Assembly: GCA_016874895.1 (NCBI GenBank)
Contig: VGSX01000012.1
Coordinates: 1 to 26,438, forward strand
Direction of reading: 5' to 3'
Length of the DNA: 26,438 nt
Origin: Deltaproteobacteria bacterium
GTDB taxonomy: Bacteria; Desulfobacterota; Desulfobaccia; Desulfobaccales; Desulfobaccaceae
Position numbers and translations under genes: made by a program
Notes under the pieces: generated by a model
What the model was told of the DNA's origin: nothing
The model's database searches: none
The model's input: only the letters and a program-made list of their open reading frames with translations
Shown here: piece after piece, positions 24,004-26,438 of the stretch
Numbering within the stretch: the stretch's first letter is position 1
Layout of the letters: every line of letters begins with the position of its first letter

Positions 24004-24632
24004 TGTAGGGTGCGCACCGCGCACCATGCCCTGGGCCTGGCGGCGGGCAGAGCCCTCCCTCACCCCTACTTTTCTCGACGTGTCGTGGTCCGAAGCATGA
24101 GCTTCGGGGACAAGTGCGTTCCCAAGCAGGAGCTTGGGAACGAGGGTTTCGCTGCACCTCATTTCTTCCTCTACATTTCCCGGTAAAACCCAGAACCCAA
24201 AACCCAGAACCCAGAACCCTGTTTTGTGTAGGGTGCGCACCACGCACCATGCCCTGGGCCTGGCGGCGGGAAGAACCCTCCCTCCCCCCTACTTTTCTCG
24301 ACGTGTCGTGGTCCGAAGCATGAGCTTCGGGGACAAGTGCGTTCCCAAGCAGGAGCTTGGGAACGAGGGTTTCGCTGCACCTCATTTCTTCTTCGACATT
24401 TCCCGGTAAAACCCAGAACCCAGAACCCAGAACCCAGAACCCTGTTTTGTGTAGGGTGCGCACCGCGCACCATGCCCTGGGCCTGGCGGCGGGAAGAACC
24501 CTCCCTCCCCCCTACTTTTCTCGACGTGTCGTGGTCCGAAGCATGAGCTTCGGGGGCAAGTGCGTTCCCAAGCAGGAGCTTGGGAACGAGGGTTTCGCTG
24601 CACCTCATTTCTTCCTCTACATTTACCGGTAA
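24004..24632 (+). repeat. Tandem array of 223-bp units (2.8 copies)
   Basis: Unit starts are 24004, 24227 and 24450, exactly 223 bp apart, with only substitutions and no length change between units. Each unit holds the TGTAGGGTGCGCACCGCGCA repeat, a CGAAGCATGAGCTTCG palindrome, a GTTCCCAAGCAGGAGCTTGG palindrome and, in the first two units, a run of AACCCAG/AACCCAA heptamers. The third unit stops at the CGGTAA before its heptamers. No reading frame looks like a protein. Confidence 0.93.
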
Positions 24633-24651
24633 TGCTCAACCCGCCGGGGGA

Positions 24652-24700
24652 GGGCCGTAGGGCGGGAAAGCGCAGCGCATCCCGCCGTTCGCCCGGTCAG
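24652..24700 (+). repeat. 49-bp direct repeat, right copy
   Basis: Identical to 23950-23998; the offset is 702 bp. It lies 20 bp after the truncated third unit of the array. Confidence 0.9.
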
Positions 24701-24950
24701 ACCTCAAGAAGTTCTTTGCCTAACACCCATGTCATCTGGCCGAATCGCCGTTCTCCGCAACAGGAGCTTGGGAACGAGGGGTGTACTCCGCCTTCATCCC
24801 TTCCCGGCCATTTGTGGATCATGATAAGCCCGGCGGGGAAGAGGGCCGCGGTGAGGGGGAGAACTTTTCATGCCTCAGGGGTGAGCCCAAGGCTCATGTG
24901 CAACCGCCTTGATAAGTTCCTTTCCCACGGGGATCTTCCCAAGCAATCAC

Positions 24951-24989
24951 CCCAAAACCCAAAACCTAAAACCTAAAACCCAGAACCCT
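24951..24989 (+). repeat. Heptamer block downstream of the ligase gene
   Basis: Plus-strand units of the form AAAACCC, AAAACCT, AAAACCT, AAAACCC, AGAACCC. It lies 22 bp beyond the stop codon of the ligase-like gene (25012). Confidence 0.75.
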
Positions 24990-25011
24990 CTTCCGCCCTC
25001 CCCCGCCTCAT

Positions 25012-26438
25012 TCACGGCCTCATCGGAGAGGGGCCGGCGGTCCGCTTGAGGCGCGGCTCCAATTCCTCGGCCCGCTCCAGATAGCGGCCGGCCTGTCCCA
25101 AAAGTTTGGTGGGGACGAACCCCACGTAGTACTGCTCCACCCAGGCCAGGACCACGCCCAGGCGCCAGTGCAGGTAGCCGTTGAGGGGGAAGAGCGTCAC
25201 CGCGGCCTCCAGTTCCTTGAGCGCGGCCGGGAGATGCCGGGCCGGGTCCCCCTGATAATGGCGCAGGTGGAACTCCGCCAGGAGGGCGTGCAGGGCATAG
25301 TAGGCCGGGGCGTAAAAAACGGCCTGCCGCAGCGCCCGCTCCGCCTCTTCCAGGGAGGCGGCGCCCGCCCTCGCCTTCACTTCCAGAGCCGCAGCCAGTC
25401 CTCTCCAGGCGGCGCTGTTGCGGGGATTGAGGGCCAGGGAGCGCTGCAAGTCCTCCACGCCGGAGCGGGGGGTGGGGCGGGTGGTGTTGAACTCCGTGGG
25501 CGCAGCCCGTTCCGCCCGCCAATGGTAGCAGAGCTGCCCGGCGAAGGCAAGCTGAATCACCCCCAGCCCGGCCAGGAGAACCAGGCCCGGGCCCTTCCGG
25601 CCGGGTGCGGCCAGGGCGGGGTAAGAAAAGAAGGCCCCGTCCCGGTCGTGGGAATAGAGGACCAGATAGGTGACGGCGGCCACCGCGGCGAAGTACAGGC
25701 TGAAGCCCGGGATGTGGAAGGGGAAGTCCACCAGGCCGTGAAAGACCCCCGCCCCCAGCGCGGCCAGGCCTCCCAGCCCCAGACCCCGGGCCCAGCGGTC
25801 CTGACGGGTCTGCCATTGCCGCATCAGGGCGGCCATGAAGACCACCCAGGCGCCGCCGGCCAGCAGGAAGCCCGCCAGGCCGGTTTCGGCCAGGAGTTGG
25901 GCCCAGTCGCTGTGGGTGTAAAGGAACATGACCCCCTTGAGCCGGGCGGGCTCGTAGAGGTAATAGAGGTGGCCGTAGGCCCCCAACCCCGCCCCCAGCA
26001 GGGGAAAAGAGGTGAAGATGGCCCAGGCCCCCCGCAGGGCATGATAGCGGCCCTCCTGCTCCAGGTCCAGGAAGCGGCCCAGGGCCGGGGCGCTCCCCAA
26101 GAGAAGGCTGTAGGTGAGGGAGAGCGCCAGGAAGATGACGATGAGCCAGATGTGGCTGCGGCGCCGGCGGCGGCCCCAGATGAGCAGCGCCATGAGCCCG
26201 AAGCCCACCAGCAGGGCCATGATGCCCCCCCGGGAGCCGGTGAAGAACAGGCCCGTGGCCAGCACCACCAGGAAAAGCAGCAGGAGCCCCCGCCGCACCT
26301 GGGGCTCCAGATGTTCGGACCGGGACCAGCGCCGCAGCCGGGTGCGCCAGGTGTCGCCGGGTTGGCCCGGCGGGGGCGCGGCCCCCTGTCCCAGGAAGAG
26401 CCCGAAGCCCAGCAGGATGGCCATGCTCAGCAGGCCCG
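25012..26438 (-). CDS. O-antigen ligase/polymerase-family membrane protein with TPR-like tail (5' truncated)
   Basis: The frame is open to the window edge, so the N-terminus is missing; an internal ATG at 26424 is unlikely to be the start. The visible ~475 residues contain several transmembrane helices, the TGSRGG motif typical of the Wzy_C/O-antigen ligase family, and a loop with HSDWAQLLAETG, also characteristic. About 170 residues at the C-terminus are soluble and helical with TPR-like spacing (DLQRSLALNPRNSAAWRGLA, then ALRQAVFYAPAYYALHALLA, then KELEAAVTLFPLNGYLHWRL). Such proteins polymerise or transfer periplasmic glycans onto lipid or protein acceptors; the TPR part may bind a partner. 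It is very GC-rich and separated from wza by 1.4 kb of repeats, so it may be transcribed separately. Confidence 0.88.
   Translation of the reverse strand, partial: GLLSMAILLGFGLFLGQGAAPPPGQPGDTWRTRLRRWSRSEHLEPQVRRGLLLLFLVVLATGLFFTGSRGGIMALLVGFGLMALLIWGRRRRRSHIWLIVIFLALSLTYSLLLGSAPALGRFLDLEQEGRYHALRGAWAIFTSFPLLGAGLGAYGHLYYLYEPARLKGVMFLYTHSDWAQLLAETGLAGFLLAGGAWVVFMAALMRQWQTRQDRWARGLGLGGLAALGAGVFHGLVDFPFHIPGFSLYFAAVAAVTYLVLYSHDRDGAFFSYPALAAPGRKGPGLVLLAGLGVIQLAFAGQLCYHWRAERAAPTEFNTTRPTPRSGVEDLQRSLALNPRNSAAWRGLAAALEVKARAGAASLEEAERALRQAVFYAPAYYALHALLAEFHLRHYQGDPARHLPAALKELEAAVTLFPLNGYLHWRLGVVLAWVEQYYVGFVPTKLLGQAGRYLERAEELEPRLKRTAGPSPMRP

Larger units (their letters stand above)
23593..25011. other. 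1.4-kb repeat-built intergenic zone
   Basis: No supported gene. The short frames translate repeats (for example runs like GFWVLGSGFWVLG). In order it contains a GCACCATGGTGC palindrome (23597-23608), heptamers (23665-23690), two hairpin modules (23714-23772), hairpins at 23884-23927, a 49-bp direct repeat (23950-23998), the 223-bp array (24004-24632), the second 49-bp direct repeat (24652-24700), a degenerate AGGAGCTTGGGAACGAGG copy (about 24761-24780), and more heptamers (24951-24989). The wza promoter should lie here, but I could not identify one. Confidence 0.8.

Noticed and set aside
24004..24632. CRISPR-like array
   Set aside because: The repeated unit is 223 bp with no unique spacers, and no cas genes are present. 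It is a tandem duplication.
23876..24639. Several overlapping frames encoding GFWVLGSGFWVLG-like repeats
   Set aside because: They are translations of the heptamers and the 223-bp units. The residues follow the DNA repeat, and there is no ribosome-binding site or conserved protein.

Overview
The window is a bacterial exopolysaccharide or O-antigen biosynthesis locus. Every gene I support lies on the minus strand, so transcription runs from high to low coordinates. High GC in most genes, dense intergenic palindromic repeats and the style of the BY-kinase and Wza-like proteins suggest a deltaproteobacterium-like organism (Desulfobacterota). That placement is inference; no rRNA, tRNA or taxonomic marker gene is present.

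Layout in the direction of transcription. (1) 26438-25012: the 3' part of an O-antigen ligase/polymerase-family membrane protein with a TPR-like tail, cut by the window edge. (2) 25011-23593: 1.4 kb without genes, built of repeats. It holds a perfectly periodic array of 223-bp units flanked by 49-bp identical direct repeats, AACCCAG-type heptamers and several hairpins. (3) 23592-20464: a Wza-like outer-membrane export protein and a Wzc-like tyrosine autokinase with a nine-tyrosine tail. (4) 20463-20171: two copies of a composite repeat, then six heptamers ending exactly at the next start codon. (5) 20170-2451: fifteen tightly packed genes, many overlapping by 4 nt or separated by a few nt: two AsnB-type amidotransferases (first and fourteenth), an FkbM methyltransferase, a GT9 transferase, four other class I methyltransferases, a Wzx flippase, three GT4 transferases, one CgeB-like transferase, a Wzy polymerase and a GT2 transferase. 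(6) 2450-2045: noncoding. (7) 2044-872: an orphan Mu-like phage gpI (capsid protease/scaffold) gene carrying an in-frame palindromic repeat. (8) 871-25: noncoding and repeat-rich, with two inverted-repeat elements. (9) 24-1: the first eight codons of a further gene.

The set fits a Wzx/Wzy-dependent pathway. Glycosyltransferases build a lipid-linked repeat unit on the cytoplasmic face, methyltransferases and the AsnB enzymes decorate it, Wzx flips it, Wzy polymerises it, and the Wzc/Wza pair controls length and exports the chain. No initiating sugar-phosphate transferase and no nucleotide-sugar synthesis genes are present, so those must be supplied from outside the window. Four methyltransferases plus an FkbM enzyme and two AsnB enzymes suggest a heavily methylated, possibly amidated, glycan. 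Base composition is mosaic: clearly AT-rich genes (6457-7986, 13023-13850, 15529-16320, 17525-18349, and to a lesser degree 2451-5211) alternate with GC-rich ones, as expected of a locus assembled by exchange.

I found no clear new enzymatic system. The most unusual material is the repeat architecture: the same repeat modules recur in the three gene-free zones, and they supply the stop codon of the autokinase, the leader of an asnB gene, and a stretch of coding sequence in the phage gene.
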